A stretch of DNA of 64,000 nucleotides from positions 62,001-126,000 of the forward strand of contig JAEXRW010000036.1 of assembly GCA_023454175.1 (NCBI GenBank), written 5' to 3'. The notes beneath the pieces were generated by a model. That model saw nothing but the letters and a program-made list of their open reading frames with translations. It did no database searches and was not told the origin of the DNA. Positions 49,645-58,457 of this stretch are shown here, piece after piece (position 1 is the first letter of the stretch; each line of letters opens with the position of its first letter). A program made the position numbers and the translations under genes. The stretch comes from Bacillota bacterium. Lineage in GTDB: Bacteria > Bacillota > Clostridia > Christensenellales > JAEXRW01.

Positions 49645-49667
49645 AAAAAGCCCTCCTGACGAGGGCC
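49645..49667 (-). terminator. Terminator of the SorC gene
   Basis: Minus strand GCCCTC-GTCAG-GAGGGC followed by TTTTT, an intrinsic terminator about 50 bp after the stop codon. Confidence 0.9.
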
Positions 49668-49716
49668 ACTACCTGGGATGTTCGTAGAATGGAGCGCGAG
49701 GTTTTGGGGAAGGGCA

Positions 49717-50676
49717 TCATGTATTTGCGTAATGGATGACCTCGAGCGCGGCTTTTTCATTGGTGACCAGTACGTCCAGGTATTGTCCCCGCAGTGCGCC
49801 GGTGATGACGTCCGCCTTCTTTTCCCCTGCCGCCACGCCGATGACGGTGGGGATCTTCTTGAGGTCTTCCAGGGAAATGGCGATCATCCTGTCACTGAGC
49901 GAAGTGTGGCAGTTGTTCCCGTTGATATCGATATACCGTCCGCAGATATCGCCCACCGCACCTTCGGCGATGAGCCGCTGCGTATCTTCGTAGTTGATGT
50001 GGCCCGAGCGGAACTGTGCGCTGAGTTCGGGCTGCGTGGAGCCCAGTCCCACCAGCGCGATGTCTGTATCCTGGATCATTTCAAAATGTTTATTGACGTT
50101 TGGCTCCTCCATCAGCAGGTCCCGCAGGATCTTCGTTTGCACCATCAGCGGCGCCTGCAGCAGGAAACTGTCCCCGTTCAGCGCTTTTGCCAGGGCCATC
50201 GTCATGGATGTGGCGTCGGTGTCGTTCGTCAGGTTGCCGATTCCGCCTAGCAATTGTATCACGTTGGCCTTCATAAGGTTGTTCACGCGGATATTCTGGA
50301 CGGTATGAAAGATCGTCGTGCCCCAGGAAAGGCCGATGAGCATACCGTTTGTGATGATGCTTTCGATATACGCCGCGGCGGCCTGGCCCACCTTCTGCTT
50401 GTCGGTTTCGTTGTCCATGTTTTGCGGGACGACGATCACTTCACGCAGGCCGAATTTCTTCTTGATGGTGCTTCCCAGCTCTTTGCCCAGTGTGGAAACG
50501 TCATCGATGCGTATCTGCACGATACCTTCCTTGATGCACGCGCTGAGCATTCGGGATACGCTGGGCCGCGAAAGGTGGATCCTTTCTGCGATCTCTTCCT
50601 GGGAGAGGCCTTCGATATAATACATTTTCGCCGCCATGACCATCAGGTCCCTGCGGTCCATCTCTTCAATGTTCAT
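49717..50676 (-). CDS. SorC-family transcriptional regulator
   Basis: A 319-residue regulator with an N-terminal winged HTH (LSQEEIAERIHLSRPSVSR) and a SorC-type sugar-phosphate-binding domain (GLSWGTTIFHTVQNI, VIQLLGGIGN, DIALVGLGS, GDICGRYIDING, VIGVAAGEKKADVITGALRG). Such proteins respond to sugar phosphates and control catabolic operons, often as activators. The ATG at 50676 follows AGGTGTCAAGG; a start six codons upstream overlaps its own site. Encoded just upstream of the epimerase/SDR/BMC genes, so it probably controls them. Confidence 0.94.
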   Translation of the reverse strand: MNIEEMDRRDLMVMAAKMYYIEGLSQEEIAERIHLSRPSVSRMLSACIKEGIVQIRIDDVSTLGKELGSTIKKKFGLREVIVVPQNMDNETDKQKVGQAAAAYIESIITNGMLIGLSWGTTIFHTVQNIRVNNLMKANVIQLLGGIGNLTNDTDATSMTMALAKALNGDSFLLQAPLMVQTKILRDLLMEEPNVNKHFEMIQDTDIALVGLGSTQPELSAQFRSGHINYEDTQRLIAEGAVGDICGRYIDINGNNCHTSLSDRMIAISLEDLKKIPTVIGVAAGEKKADVITGALRGQYLDVLVTNEKAALEVIHYANT

Positions 50677-50708
50677 CCTTGACACCTGCTGCATTCCTTG
50701 ATGGTTAC

Positions 50709-50737
50709 AGTATATGGTATACCGGGTTCGCTGTCAA
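50709..50737 (-). promoter_or_regulatory. Promoter of the SorC gene
   Basis: Perfect TTGACA (50732-50737), 17 bp, TATACT (50709-50714) on the minus strand; leader about 25 nt. Confidence 0.8.
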
Positions 50738-51006
50738 TTAATTTCATATCTTATATTATTGTGAACATATTCTCATGTATGTCCACGTATGTAAATAGAT
50801 CAGAGATAGCAGAAATCAAGAAGAGTGTAGTTTCAAACAGCGCTTTCAGCCATGCGTAGATATCCGTATCCCCCGGCCCGGTCCGAAAATGGTGCAGCCG
50901 AGGACGTATGGACAAAACTGCGGCCCGGGGTTAGGAGGAGTGCAACAGCATGCACACCAGCTGACCACGAGCCGCAGCATCATATTCAGGATATTTCCGG
51001 GCAGCC
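50738..51006. other. Intergenic region, nothing recognised
   Basis: No gene, RNA or clear terminator for the Nfn operon could be supported here. Confidence 0.4.
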
Positions 51007-52401
51007 TTATTGTTTTTTCAGGTACTCATCGATGGCGTTCGCCGCGTTCTTCCCCGCGCCCATCGCAAGGATGACAGTCGCAGCTCCGGTCACGGTATCC
51101 CCGCCGGCATACACGCCCTCCATGCTCGTCTTTCCCGTGGCCTCATCCGCCACCACGCATCCCCACTTGTTCACTTCCAGTCCCGGCGTCGTGTCCTTGA
51201 TCAGCGGGTTCGGCGTGGTACCGATGGCGATCACGGCGGTGTCCAGGTCGATGGTAAATTCGCTGCCCGCTTTGGGTACAGGCCGCCTGCGCCCCGATGC
51301 GTCGGGTTCGCCCAGTTCCATCTCGATGCACTCCATCCCGGCCACGTTCCCCTTGTCGTCCCCCAGGATCTTCGTCGGGTTGCACAGGAGCTTGAAGATG
51401 ATGCCTTCTTCTTTTGCGTGGTGGACCTCTTCCACCCTTGCCGGCAGTTCGACTTCCGAACGGCGGTATACGATATACACTTCCTCCGCGCCCATGCGCT
51501 TTGCGCACCGCGCCGCGTCCATCGCCACGTTTCCGCCGCCCACGACTGCCACCTTGTTGCCGACTTTGATGGGTGTATCCGCGTCCGGGAACCGGTACGC
51601 CCGCATCAGGTTGATCCGCGTGAGGAATTCGTTTGCGGAGTATACCCCGTTCAGGTTTTCCCCCGGGATCTTCATGAACTGCGGCAGCCCCGCCCCTGTT
51701 CCCAGAAATACAGCCTTGTATCCGTCATCGAATAAATCTTGAACGGAATAGGACTTGCCGATGATCACGTTGGTCTCTATTTTGACGCCCAGATCTTTGA
51801 GCGTATCGATCTCCTGTTTTACCAGTGCCTTGGGCAGACGGAATTCGGGGATCCCGTAGATCAGTACGCCCCCGGTAGCATGTAGTGCTTCATATATCGT
51901 GACGTCGTACCCCTTTTTCGCCAGGTCCGCCGCGCAGGTCAGTCCCGCGGGGCCGCTCCCGATGACGGCGATCTTGATGCCGTTGGGTTCCGCCTTTACC
52001 GTTTCCCCGGTCAGCCCTTCCCGCATCGCGTAGTCGGCGACGAAGCGTTCCAGCCGCCCGATGGCCACCGGTTCGCCTTTTTTTGCGCGGACGCAGAGTT
52101 GCTCGCACTGCGTTTCCTGCGGGCATACCCTCCCGCACACCGCGGGCAGGTTGTTCGTCTCGCGGATCTTGGCATACCCCTCCAGGAATTTGCCTTCCGC
52201 TACTAATGTGATGAATTCAGGTATTTGAACGCATACGGGGCAACCCGCCACGCACGGTTTGTTCTTGCATTTCAGGCACCGCTGCGCCTCTTCCACCGCC
52301 ATTTCGGGCGTGTAGCCCAGCGCCACCTCGTTGAAATTCTTGTTGCGTATATCCGGCTCCTGCTCGGGCATCGCCGTTTTGTTCAGGGACATGTTAGGCA
52401 T
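51007..52401 (-). CDS. nfnB: NfnB-type transhydrogenase subunit (glutamate synthase small-chain family)
   Basis: A 464-residue FAD and Fe-S flavoprotein of the GltD family. The N-terminal domain has cysteines CLKCKNKPCVAGCPVC and CGRVCPQETQCEQLC for two [4Fe-4S] clusters. Then come the FAD motif VIGSGPAGLTCAADLA, the NAD(P) motif VVGGGNVAMDAARCA and the closing GGDTVTGAATVILAMGAG. Next to an NfnA homologue, it is the large subunit of NADH-dependent reduced ferredoxin:NADP+ oxidoreductase, which bifurcates electrons from NADPH or joins ferredoxin and NADH to make NADPH. ATG at 52401 follows GGAGGGG and overlaps the upstream stop. Sulfide dehydrogenase SudA is an alternative name for the same architecture. 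Confidence 0.92.
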   Translation of the reverse strand: MPNMSLNKTAMPEQEPDIRNKNFNEVALGYTPEMAVEEAQRCLKCKNKPCVAGCPVCVQIPEFITLVAEGKFLEGYAKIRETNNLPAVCGRVCPQETQCEQLCVRAKKGEPVAIGRLERFVADYAMREGLTGETVKAEPNGIKIAVIGSGPAGLTCAADLAKKGYDVTIYEALHATGGVLIYGIPEFRLPKALVKQEIDTLKDLGVKIETNVIIGKSYSVQDLFDDGYKAVFLGTGAGLPQFMKIPGENLNGVYSANEFLTRINLMRAYRFPDADTPIKVGNKVAVVGGGNVAMDAARCAKRMGAEEVYIVYRRSEVELPARVEEVHHAKEEGIIFKLLCNPTKILGDDKGNVAGMECIEMELGEPDASGRRRPVPKAGSEFTIDLDTAVIAIGTTPNPLIKDTTPGLEVNKWGCVVADEATGKTSMEGVYAGGDTVTGAATVILAMGAGKNAANAIDEYLKKQ

Positions 52402-53257
52402 TTCCCATCCCCTCCATCCTGCATTGGTGTCCGCGCGCCGCAGCGGCGCGTTGGGTACTTTCCTTTTCCATCGCGCCGTACATCGCCGAGCGCCGCATGG
52501 CCTCGTCGAAGTCCACCTCGTGCCCGTCGAAATCCGGCCCGTCCACGCAGGCAAATTTGGTCTTCCCGCCCACGGTGACGCGGCACCCGCCGCACATCCC
52601 CGTTCCGTCCACCATCACCGGGTTCATGCTCACGATGGTCTTGATGCCATAGGGGCGTGTCACGTTGGCTACGGCCTTCATCATCACGAGCGGGCCGATG
52701 GCGATCACCAGGTCATACGTGTTGCCACTATCCAGCAGCTGTTTCAGGATGTCGGAGACAAATCCCTTCGTGCCGTTGCTCCCGTCGTCCGTCGTCACGA
52801 ATAGCTGGGAGGAACACTTTTTCAGTTCATCCTCCAGCAGTATCAGTTCCTTGTTGCGGAAGCCGATGATGGTCGTGACCTCCGCGCCTTTCTCATGCAG
52901 CGCCTTGGCCTGCGGGTAGGCGATGGCCGTTCCCAGCCCGCCGCCGATCACGACTGCTTTTTTGTATCCATCCAGGTGGCTCGGCGTGCCCAGCGGCCCC
53001 ACGAAGTCCTGCAGCGCGTCCCCTGCGCCCAGCGCGCCCAGCTGTGCGGTGGTCTTGCCCACCTCCTGGAAGATGATCGTCACCGTCCCCTTTTCCTTGT
53101 CGGTGTCCGCGATGGTCAGCGGGATCCTTTCGCCGTCCTCGTCGATGCGCAGGATGATGAATTGTCCCGGCAGCGCGCGCCGCACCACGTGGGGCGCCTC
53201 CACCACCATCTTTTTCACCTGGGGGTTCAGTACGGTTTTTTCGCGTATTTTGTACAT
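52394..53257 (-). CDS. nfnA: NfnA-type ferredoxin-NADP reductase subunit
   Basis: A 287-residue FAD/NAD protein of the dihydroorotate-dehydrogenase electron-transfer subunit type. GQFIILRIDEDGERIPLTIAD binds FAD, GGGLGTAIAYPQAKAL the nucleotide, and CGGCRV with later Cys (KFACVDG) a [2Fe-2S] cluster. AGGGGAGAGAACC precedes the ATG at 53257. It pairs with the gene downstream as NfnAB. In this setting the pair could balance NADH, NADPH and ferredoxin during fermentation of reduced polyols. Confidence 0.92.
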   Translation of the reverse strand: MYKIREKTVLNPQVKKMVVEAPHVVRRALPGQFIILRIDEDGERIPLTIADTDKEKGTVTIIFQEVGKTTAQLGALGAGDALQDFVGPLGTPSHLDGYKKAVVIGGGLGTAIAYPQAKALHEKGAEVTTIIGFRNKELILLEDELKKCSSQLFVTTDDGSNGTKGFVSDILKQLLDSGNTYDLVIAIGPLVMMKAVANVTRPYGIKTIVSMNPVMVDGTGMCGGCRVTVGGKTKFACVDGPDFDGHEVDFDEAMRRSAMYGAMEKESTQRAAAARGHQCRMEGMGNA

Positions 53258-53712
53258 GGTTCTCTCCCCTGTTTTGCCCCTCGCTCCAGTATGGAGCGGT
53301 TTTATCGTTGTAAGTTGTAATAGGATAAATCGGGGCATTTTCAATTTAATATTGTAGCACATGGCCGGCGCACATTGCCATATGTTCTTTCATGCGCGCG
53401 CTTCCATGCCCTCCCTGTTTGATCCCATTTCTGCATGGGATTTCTGCCTCACTTCCCGTGAGATCTGCAGATGCCGCGGCAGATACCTGCTGTGCTGTGT
53501 TTTGTGCGGCAGGCTCCATGCGTAAATATTCCCTGCTGGAAGGCGCGGATTTTGCGCTTTCACAGTTTGACACCACGTTAGGCGTTCATTATAATAATGA
53601 TGAAATATACAAGGGATCGTTTTGCAAACAATATAAGAATATATATTTTTAATATGCTGATTTTGCATCGTTCGTTGCGTATTTCTTGCCGGTTTTCCAT
53701 AGGATGAGGCGC
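53258..53712. other. Divergent intergenic region, no gene seen
   Basis: Separates the Nfn operon from the sugar transferase. A perfect small stem ATCCCAT-TTCTGC-ATGGGAT lies near 53423-53442. The open frames here lack ribosome binding sites and family features. Confidence 0.4.
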
Positions 53713-54399
53713 ATGAATGACATGGGCCCGGGAGGAGATCTTATTTCCACGCAGCAAAAGGCCCTGAAAAAGGGCGCTCAGGCAGTCCAGCCTATGAAGC
53801 TTGGTCTATACGCACGGCTTTTTAAACGGTTCGTGGATATTTCTGTCTCCACCGTCTTTCTTCTCATATTCGCGGTCATGTTCATCTTCCTCGCCCTCGC
53901 CATCGTCATCGATACGAAAGGCCCCGTGATCTATACCCAGGTCCGTATCGGCAGGCGCCGCAGGCCTTTCAAGGTCTACAAGCTCCGCACCATGATTGAA
54001 GGCGCCCATGCCCTCGCAGCGGTCCCACCCGCCAATGGCAGCCCGTTTGTTCAGCGTGAAAACGACCCCCGCGTCACGCGTGTGGGCAGGTTCCTGAGGC
54101 GTTTCAGCATCGATGAATTTCCGCAGTTCATCAACGTGCTGAAGGGTGACATGAGCGTCATCGGCCCGCGCCCCTTCATCCCGGAGGAGGCCCAGGTCAT
54201 CGGCGAGGAATACCACGCCCGCTACTCCGTGCGTCCGGGCCTCACCGGTTACGCCCAGATCAACGGCCGCAATGACCTCACGCTGGAAGAGCGCATGGCC
54301 TACGATCTGTACTATGTGGAGCACCTCTCGGCGTCGCTGGACGTGGAGATCCTGCTGAAAAGCGTTTTTGTCGTGCTCAGGCGGGACGGAGCATACTGA
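53713..54399 (+). CDS. Undecaprenyl-phosphate sugar-1-phosphate transferase
   Basis: A 228-residue bacterial sugar transferase (WcaJ/PssY/EpsL-like catalytic domain). It starts exopolysaccharide or glycan synthesis by moving a sugar-1-phosphate to undecaprenyl phosphate at the membrane. One hydrophobic segment (about residues 40-64) precedes the domain with KVYKLRTM, NDPRVTRVGRFLRR, SIDEFPQ, GDMSVIGPRP and RPGLTGYAQINGRND. Several ATGs are possible; 53713 was chosen for AGG spacing. It stands alone before the lipoprotein cluster. Confidence 0.9.
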   Translation: MNDMGPGGDLISTQQKALKKGAQAVQPMKLGLYARLFKRFVDISVSTVFLLIFAVMFIFLALAIVIDTKGPVIYTQVRIGRRRRPFKVYKLRTMIEGAHALAAVPPANGSPFVQRENDPRVTRVGRFLRRFSIDEFPQFINVLKGDMSVIGPRPFIPEEAQVIGEEYHARYSVRPGLTGYAQINGRNDLTLEERMAYDLYYVEHLSASLDVEILLKSVFVVLRRDGAY

Positions 54400-54486
54400 A
54401 AAACGTAAACATTTTGGTAATATTTGTTGGGTGGTATATTTTTTTTACCCTTTTTTAAACAATACATCTGTAGAAGGAGCGATCAC

Positions 54487-55557
54487 ATGAAAACAACCCG
54501 GCATGCGGCTGCATGCATGCTCATCCTGGCCCTGGCCTTCGTCTTCACGGCCTGCGGGCCGGCACCGGCGCCCTCAGCGTCTGCTGCACCCACTCTCACG
54601 CCCGCACAAACGGCGGCAGGTACGCCATCGGCCACGCCCACCCCTGCCGAGCCCACCCTGGACCCCGCGCTGGTCTCCCCCACCACGGGTCTTCAGTACA
54701 GCGGGCAGTACCGTCCCGTCGCCGTGATTTATAATAACCATAAGGATTGCTGGCCCCAGACGGGCCTGTCCTCCGCCGACGTCGTCTATGAGTTCACCGT
54801 GGAGGGCGGCGTTACCCGTTTCATGGCCGTATTCAATGATCACCTGCCCGAAAAGGCGGGCTCCGTGCGCTCGTCCCGCGTTTCCTCGTGTGACTTGTGG
54901 CAGGAGTGGCAGTGTATCTATTGCCATTGGGGCGGGGAGGGCGACATGAGCGGTCCGAACAGTGTGGCCCAGACCTTTAAAACGACGGGCATACAGATCC
55001 GTGTCGACGGGCTCGTCGATACGACCTATATGTTCCGGGATGCTTCCAATCATCCCCCGCACAACGGCTTTGTTAACGTGGCAAAAGCCGCAGAGCTGTA
55101 TGAAAAGAAAAATTACACGCCTCCGGTCCATACCTTTGCATTTGATCCGCAAGCCGCTCTTTCGGCATGGCAGCCCATTTCCACCCTGTCCATCCCCTAT
55201 GGCTACCCCGTGAATTACCAGTGGGATGCGGCGTCGGGTTCCTTCCTGCGCTTTTCGAATAAAAAGCCCACGGTGGATAAGGATACAGGCAGTCAGATCG
55301 GCGTCAAAAACCTCATCGTCATGTTCATGCCCCACCGCACCCTGCCCACTGCCGAGCACCACGTGGTCATCGATAATGTCGGCAGCGGCAAGGCGATCTT
55401 CTGCCGGGACGGCAAATATATCGAAGGCACCTGGGAAAAGCAGACCAAGCAGTCCCCCGCCGTGTACAAGGATAAAAACGGCGATCCGGTCACCTTCACC
55501 CCCGGAAATACCTGGATCAGCGTCGTGAAGACCGGTTTCGGTGTGGCGGTCGAATAG
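54487..55557 (+). CDS. DUF3048 (YerB-like) lipoprotein, copy 1
   Basis: A 356-residue predicted lipoprotein: basic N-terminus, hydrophobic core and lipobox FTAC (Cys about residue 20), a Pro/Ala/Thr/Ser linker, then the DUF3048 N-domain (SPTTGLQYSGQYRPVAV, WPQTGLSSADVVYEF, GSVRSSR, HWGGEGDM) and C-domain (VKNLIVMFMPHR, IEGTWEK, FTPGNTWISVV). Function of the family is unknown; the B. subtilis member is YerB. GAAGGAGCG precedes the ATG. First of three tandem paralogues, each with its own terminator. Confidence 0.92.
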   Translation: MKTTRHAAACMLILALAFVFTACGPAPAPSASAAPTLTPAQTAAGTPSATPTPAEPTLDPALVSPTTGLQYSGQYRPVAVIYNNHKDCWPQTGLSSADVVYEFTVEGGVTRFMAVFNDHLPEKAGSVRSSRVSSCDLWQEWQCIYCHWGGEGDMSGPNSVAQTFKTTGIQIRVDGLVDTTYMFRDASNHPPHNGFVNVAKAAELYEKKNYTPPVHTFAFDPQAALSAWQPISTLSIPYGYPVNYQWDAASGSFLRFSNKKPTVDKDTGSQIGVKNLIVMFMPHRTLPTAEHHVVIDNVGSGKAIFCRDGKYIEGTWEKQTKQSPAVYKDKNGDPVTFTPGNTWISVVKTGFGVAVE

Positions 55558-55575
55558 ATGTGATGTTGCGCGATG

Positions 55576-55606
55576 AATGCCTCCGGCTTCCCGGGGGCAT
55601 TTTTCT
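55576..55606 (+). terminator. Terminator after DUF3048 copy 1
   Basis: ATGCC.CCGG / CCGG.GGCAT stem followed by TTTTTCT. Confidence 0.85.
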
Positions 55607-55758
55607 ATAAACCGTGTGGGGGTCCGGGTGGGTTTTATGCAGCCCAGGCTGCCCCCATGCGTATTCCATGTTGATGTTCTTCTCAATTAATGGTAATGTA
55701 TAAACGGTATCTTTCGCATCATTCCAAAATGAATCAAGCTTGAAAAGGAGCACTACCC

Positions 55759-56856
55759 ATGAAAAATAACCGGCCTGTATTGGTGCGCGCATGTCTGTGC
55801 CTGCTCATCCTCGCCATGGTGTTCGTCTTCTCCGCCTGTGATACGCCGGCCGCGGCCTCGGTTGAGCCTTCCCCATCGGCCGCTGCCACGCCTGCCGTCA
55901 CCGCCACACCCACCGCCACCGCCACGGTCACGCCTGAACCCACACCCTCAGCCACCGCGGATTCTACGATCTCCCCCCTCACAGGGCTGAAATACAGCGG
56001 CAAATACCAGCCCGTCGCCGTCATGGTAAATAACAACAAGGACTGCTGGCCACAGACCGGCCTGCAGGCAGCCGACGTGGTGTATGAGATCATCGTGGAG
56101 GGAGGCATCACCCGCTTCCTGGCGATTTACAATGACACCCTTCCCGAAGAGGTCGGTTCGGTCCGCTCCGCGCGCGTTTCCGCCGTTGACATGTGGCAGG
56201 AATGGCAGTGCATTTATATCCATTGGGGCGGGGAAGGGGATATGCGGGGCAAGGAGCACGTCGTGCTGAATAGTTTCAAAACGGCCAATATCCAGATCCG
56301 CGTGGATGGCATGGATAAAAACCCCTATACGTTCCGTGCGAAAAAGGGCTATGCTCCCAACAACAGCCGCGCCAATATAGCCAAGGTCGTGGAACTGTAC
56401 GAAAAGAAGAAATACACGCCGCCGGTCCATACCACCGTTTTTGACCCGCAGGCTGATCTTTCGGCATGGAAGCCCATGTCCACCCTGTCCGTCCCCTACG
56501 GTTACCCGGTGAAGTACCAGTGGGATGCCGCCACGGCGTCCTACCTCCGCTTTGCGAATAAAAAGCCCACGGTGGACGCGGCCACGGACAAACAGGTCTC
56601 TGTGAAAAACCTCATCGTAATGTTCATGCCCCACAGGACGCTGAAGGACAATGAGCATCATGTGGTCCTCGATAATGTCGGCACCGGCAAGGCGATTTTC
56701 TGCCGGGACGGCAAATACATCGAGGGCACCTGGGAAAAGGCCACCAAACAATCCCCCGCCGTGTACAAGGATAAAAAAGGGAATCCCATCGTCTTCACCC
56801 CGGGTAATACCTGGATCAGCGTCGTGAAAACGGGCTTCAAGGTGACTGTAAAGTAA
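55759..56856 (+). CDS. DUF3048 (YerB-like) lipoprotein, copy 2
   Basis: A 365-residue paralogue with lipobox FSAC (Cys about residue 28) and the longest low-complexity linker of the three, rich in Ala-Thr-Pro. Domain motifs repeat those of copy 1: WPQTGLQAADVVYEI, GSVRSARVS, HWGGEGDM, VKNLIVMFMPHR, FTPGNTWISVV. AAAAGGAGCACTACCC precedes the ATG. Surface anchored; function unknown. Confidence 0.92.
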   Translation: MKNNRPVLVRACLCLLILAMVFVFSACDTPAAASVEPSPSAAATPAVTATPTATATVTPEPTPSATADSTISPLTGLKYSGKYQPVAVMVNNNKDCWPQTGLQAADVVYEIIVEGGITRFLAIYNDTLPEEVGSVRSARVSAVDMWQEWQCIYIHWGGEGDMRGKEHVVLNSFKTANIQIRVDGMDKNPYTFRAKKGYAPNNSRANIAKVVELYEKKKYTPPVHTTVFDPQADLSAWKPMSTLSVPYGYPVKYQWDAATASYLRFANKKPTVDAATDKQVSVKNLIVMFMPHRTLKDNEHHVVLDNVGTGKAIFCRDGKYIEGTWEKATKQSPAVYKDKKGNPIVFTPGNTWISVVKTGFKVTVK

Positions 56857-56876
56857 GTTAATACACGTACGGTATG

Positions 56877-56912
56877 AAAAAAAGGAGCCTGCAAACTGCA
56901 GTCTCCTTTTTT
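56877..56912 (+). terminator. Terminator after DUF3048 copy 2
   Basis: Stem AAAAAAGGAG with CTCCTTTTTT and an inner CTGCA stem, ending in a uridine run, about 20 bp after the stop. Confidence 0.88.
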
Positions 56913-57018
56913 GTACGGCATTTTATGGTATTTATGGCTTTGAACCATTGAATTTTTCCATGGAAAATAGTAGTGTAGTATGCGAACTAAATCCAACCTG
57001 GAAAAGGAGCGTCACCCA

Positions 57019-58086
57019 ATGAAGAGAATCCGTTTTGCGGCATGCTTTTTTATTCTCGCTGCCGTATTCCTCTTTTCCGCCTGCGGGCAGCCCGCGCCGG
57101 CTGCAGCGGTGGATCCTACCCCCGCTGCAACGGTTGCCAGCCCTCCAGATACAGCCACACCCGTGCCGGTAGCGTCCCCGTCCGCCCCGCCATCCAATAT
57201 ATCCCCCACCACGGGGCTCGTTTATAGCGGCAAATACCAGCCCGTAGCCGTCATGGTGAATAACTACAGGGACTGCTGGCCCCAGACCGGCCTGCAGGCA
57301 GCGGATGTGGTCTATGAGTTTACCATTGAAAAAGGCATCACCCGTTTCATGGCCATATATAATGATAACCTCCCCGAAGAAGTCGGTTCGGTGCGTTCCT
57401 CGCGCGTCGCCTCCGTTGATCTGTGGCAGGAGTGGCAGTGCATCTACTGCCATTGGGGCGGGGAGGGGGATATGCAGGGTACGGAGCATGTCGTGCTGGG
57501 CGGTTTCAAAACGGCCGGCATCCGCATACGTGTCGATGGGACGGATAAAACCCCCTATATGTTCCGCACGAAGTATGGTTATGCGCCCATCAACAGCCGT
57601 TGTAATGTGAAAAAGGCCGCGGAGCTGTATGAAAAAGAGAATTACCAGCCTCCCGTCCACCGGTTTGATTTTGACCCTGCTGCGGCGCTGGCCGGATGGC
57701 AGCCCGTATCCACCCTGTCCATCCCCTATGGCTACAAGGTGAAATACCAGTGGAATGCGGCTTCGGGTTCCTTCCTCCGTTTCTGCAAGGGCAGGGCAGC
57801 CAAAGACAAGGCCACGGGGAAGCAGGTCGCCGTCAAAAACCTGGTCGTGATGTTCATGCCCCACCGTACGCTGAAGGACCGTGAGCACCATGTGGTCCTG
57901 GATAATGTCGGCACCGGGAAGGCGCTCTTCTTCCGGGACGGCAAATACATCGAGGGCACCTGGGAAAAGGCCACCAAGCAGTCCCCCGCCGTATACAAGG
58001 ACAAGGATGGCAACCCCATCGTCTTCACCCCCGGCAATACCTGGATCAGTGTCGTGAAAACCGGCTTCAAGGTGAGCGTCAAGTAA
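57019..58086 (+). CDS. DUF3048 (YerB-like) lipoprotein, copy 3
   Basis: A 355-residue paralogue with lipobox FSAC, Ala/Pro-rich linker and the two DUF3048 subdomains. AAAAGGAGCGTCACCCA precedes the ATG; this leader is nearly identical in all three copies, so the duplication included the translation signals. Copies 2 and 3 look closest to each other. Confidence 0.92.
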   Translation: MKRIRFAACFFILAAVFLFSACGQPAPAAAVDPTPAATVASPPDTATPVPVASPSAPPSNISPTTGLVYSGKYQPVAVMVNNYRDCWPQTGLQAADVVYEFTIEKGITRFMAIYNDNLPEEVGSVRSSRVASVDLWQEWQCIYCHWGGEGDMQGTEHVVLGGFKTAGIRIRVDGTDKTPYMFRTKYGYAPINSRCNVKKAAELYEKENYQPPVHRFDFDPAAALAGWQPVSTLSIPYGYKVKYQWNAASGSFLRFCKGRAAKDKATGKQVAVKNLVVMFMPHRTLKDREHHVVLDNVGTGKALFFRDGKYIEGTWEKATKQSPAVYKDKDGNPIVFTPGNTWISVVKTGFKVSVK

Positions 58087-58112
58087 ACCTGGGTTCCACA
58101 GTATAGCAAAGT

Positions 58113-58147
58113 CAAACAGGAGTCTGCTGTATCAGGCTCCTGTTTTG
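58113..58147 (+). terminator. Terminator after DUF3048 copy 3
   Basis: CAAACAGGAG / CTCCTGTTTTG stem ending in a uridine-rich tract. Confidence 0.85.
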
Positions 58148-58405
58148 TTCAAACCGCTTGGTCACTTTGTACGATTGAGGGTCACGGTAAGGTTTCTGTA
58201 TTCCAGACAAAACATCTTCCAGCGCTTTATCTTGATCGCAATATAAAGATAGCCATGCCGTCTTCCACAAGCCCCCCTTGTCAAAGGGGGGTGTCAGGCG
58301 AAAGCGGCTTGGGGTCGCAGCCTGACGGGGGGATTATCTGACCGATTTGCCCGGGCCCGGCTGCATTCACAGCATCAATTTTTTCGTAGCTAAACAGTCC
58401 GTTGT
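58148..58405. other. Intergenic region with inverted-repeat element
   Basis: Contains CCCCCCTTGTCAAAGGGGGG (58273-58292), then GTCAGGC...GCCTGAC sequence up to about 58325, in the style of a small dispersed palindromic element. No gene seen. Confidence 0.45.
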
Positions 58406-58440
58406 TCAAAAAAAGAACGGCTCTCCGCCGTTCTTTTTCC
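58406..58440 (-). terminator. Terminator of the isomerase gene
   Basis: Minus strand AAAAAGAACGGC, loop GGAGA, GCCGTTCTTTTT: a strong intrinsic terminator 18 bp after the stop; can act in both directions. Confidence 0.88.
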
Positions 58441-58457
58441 TTTATTCTCGATAAGAC

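Noticed and set aside
53392..53652. An 86-codon plus-strand frame before the sugar transferase
   Set aside because: No ribosome binding site, no recognisable features, and composition like noncoding spacer.
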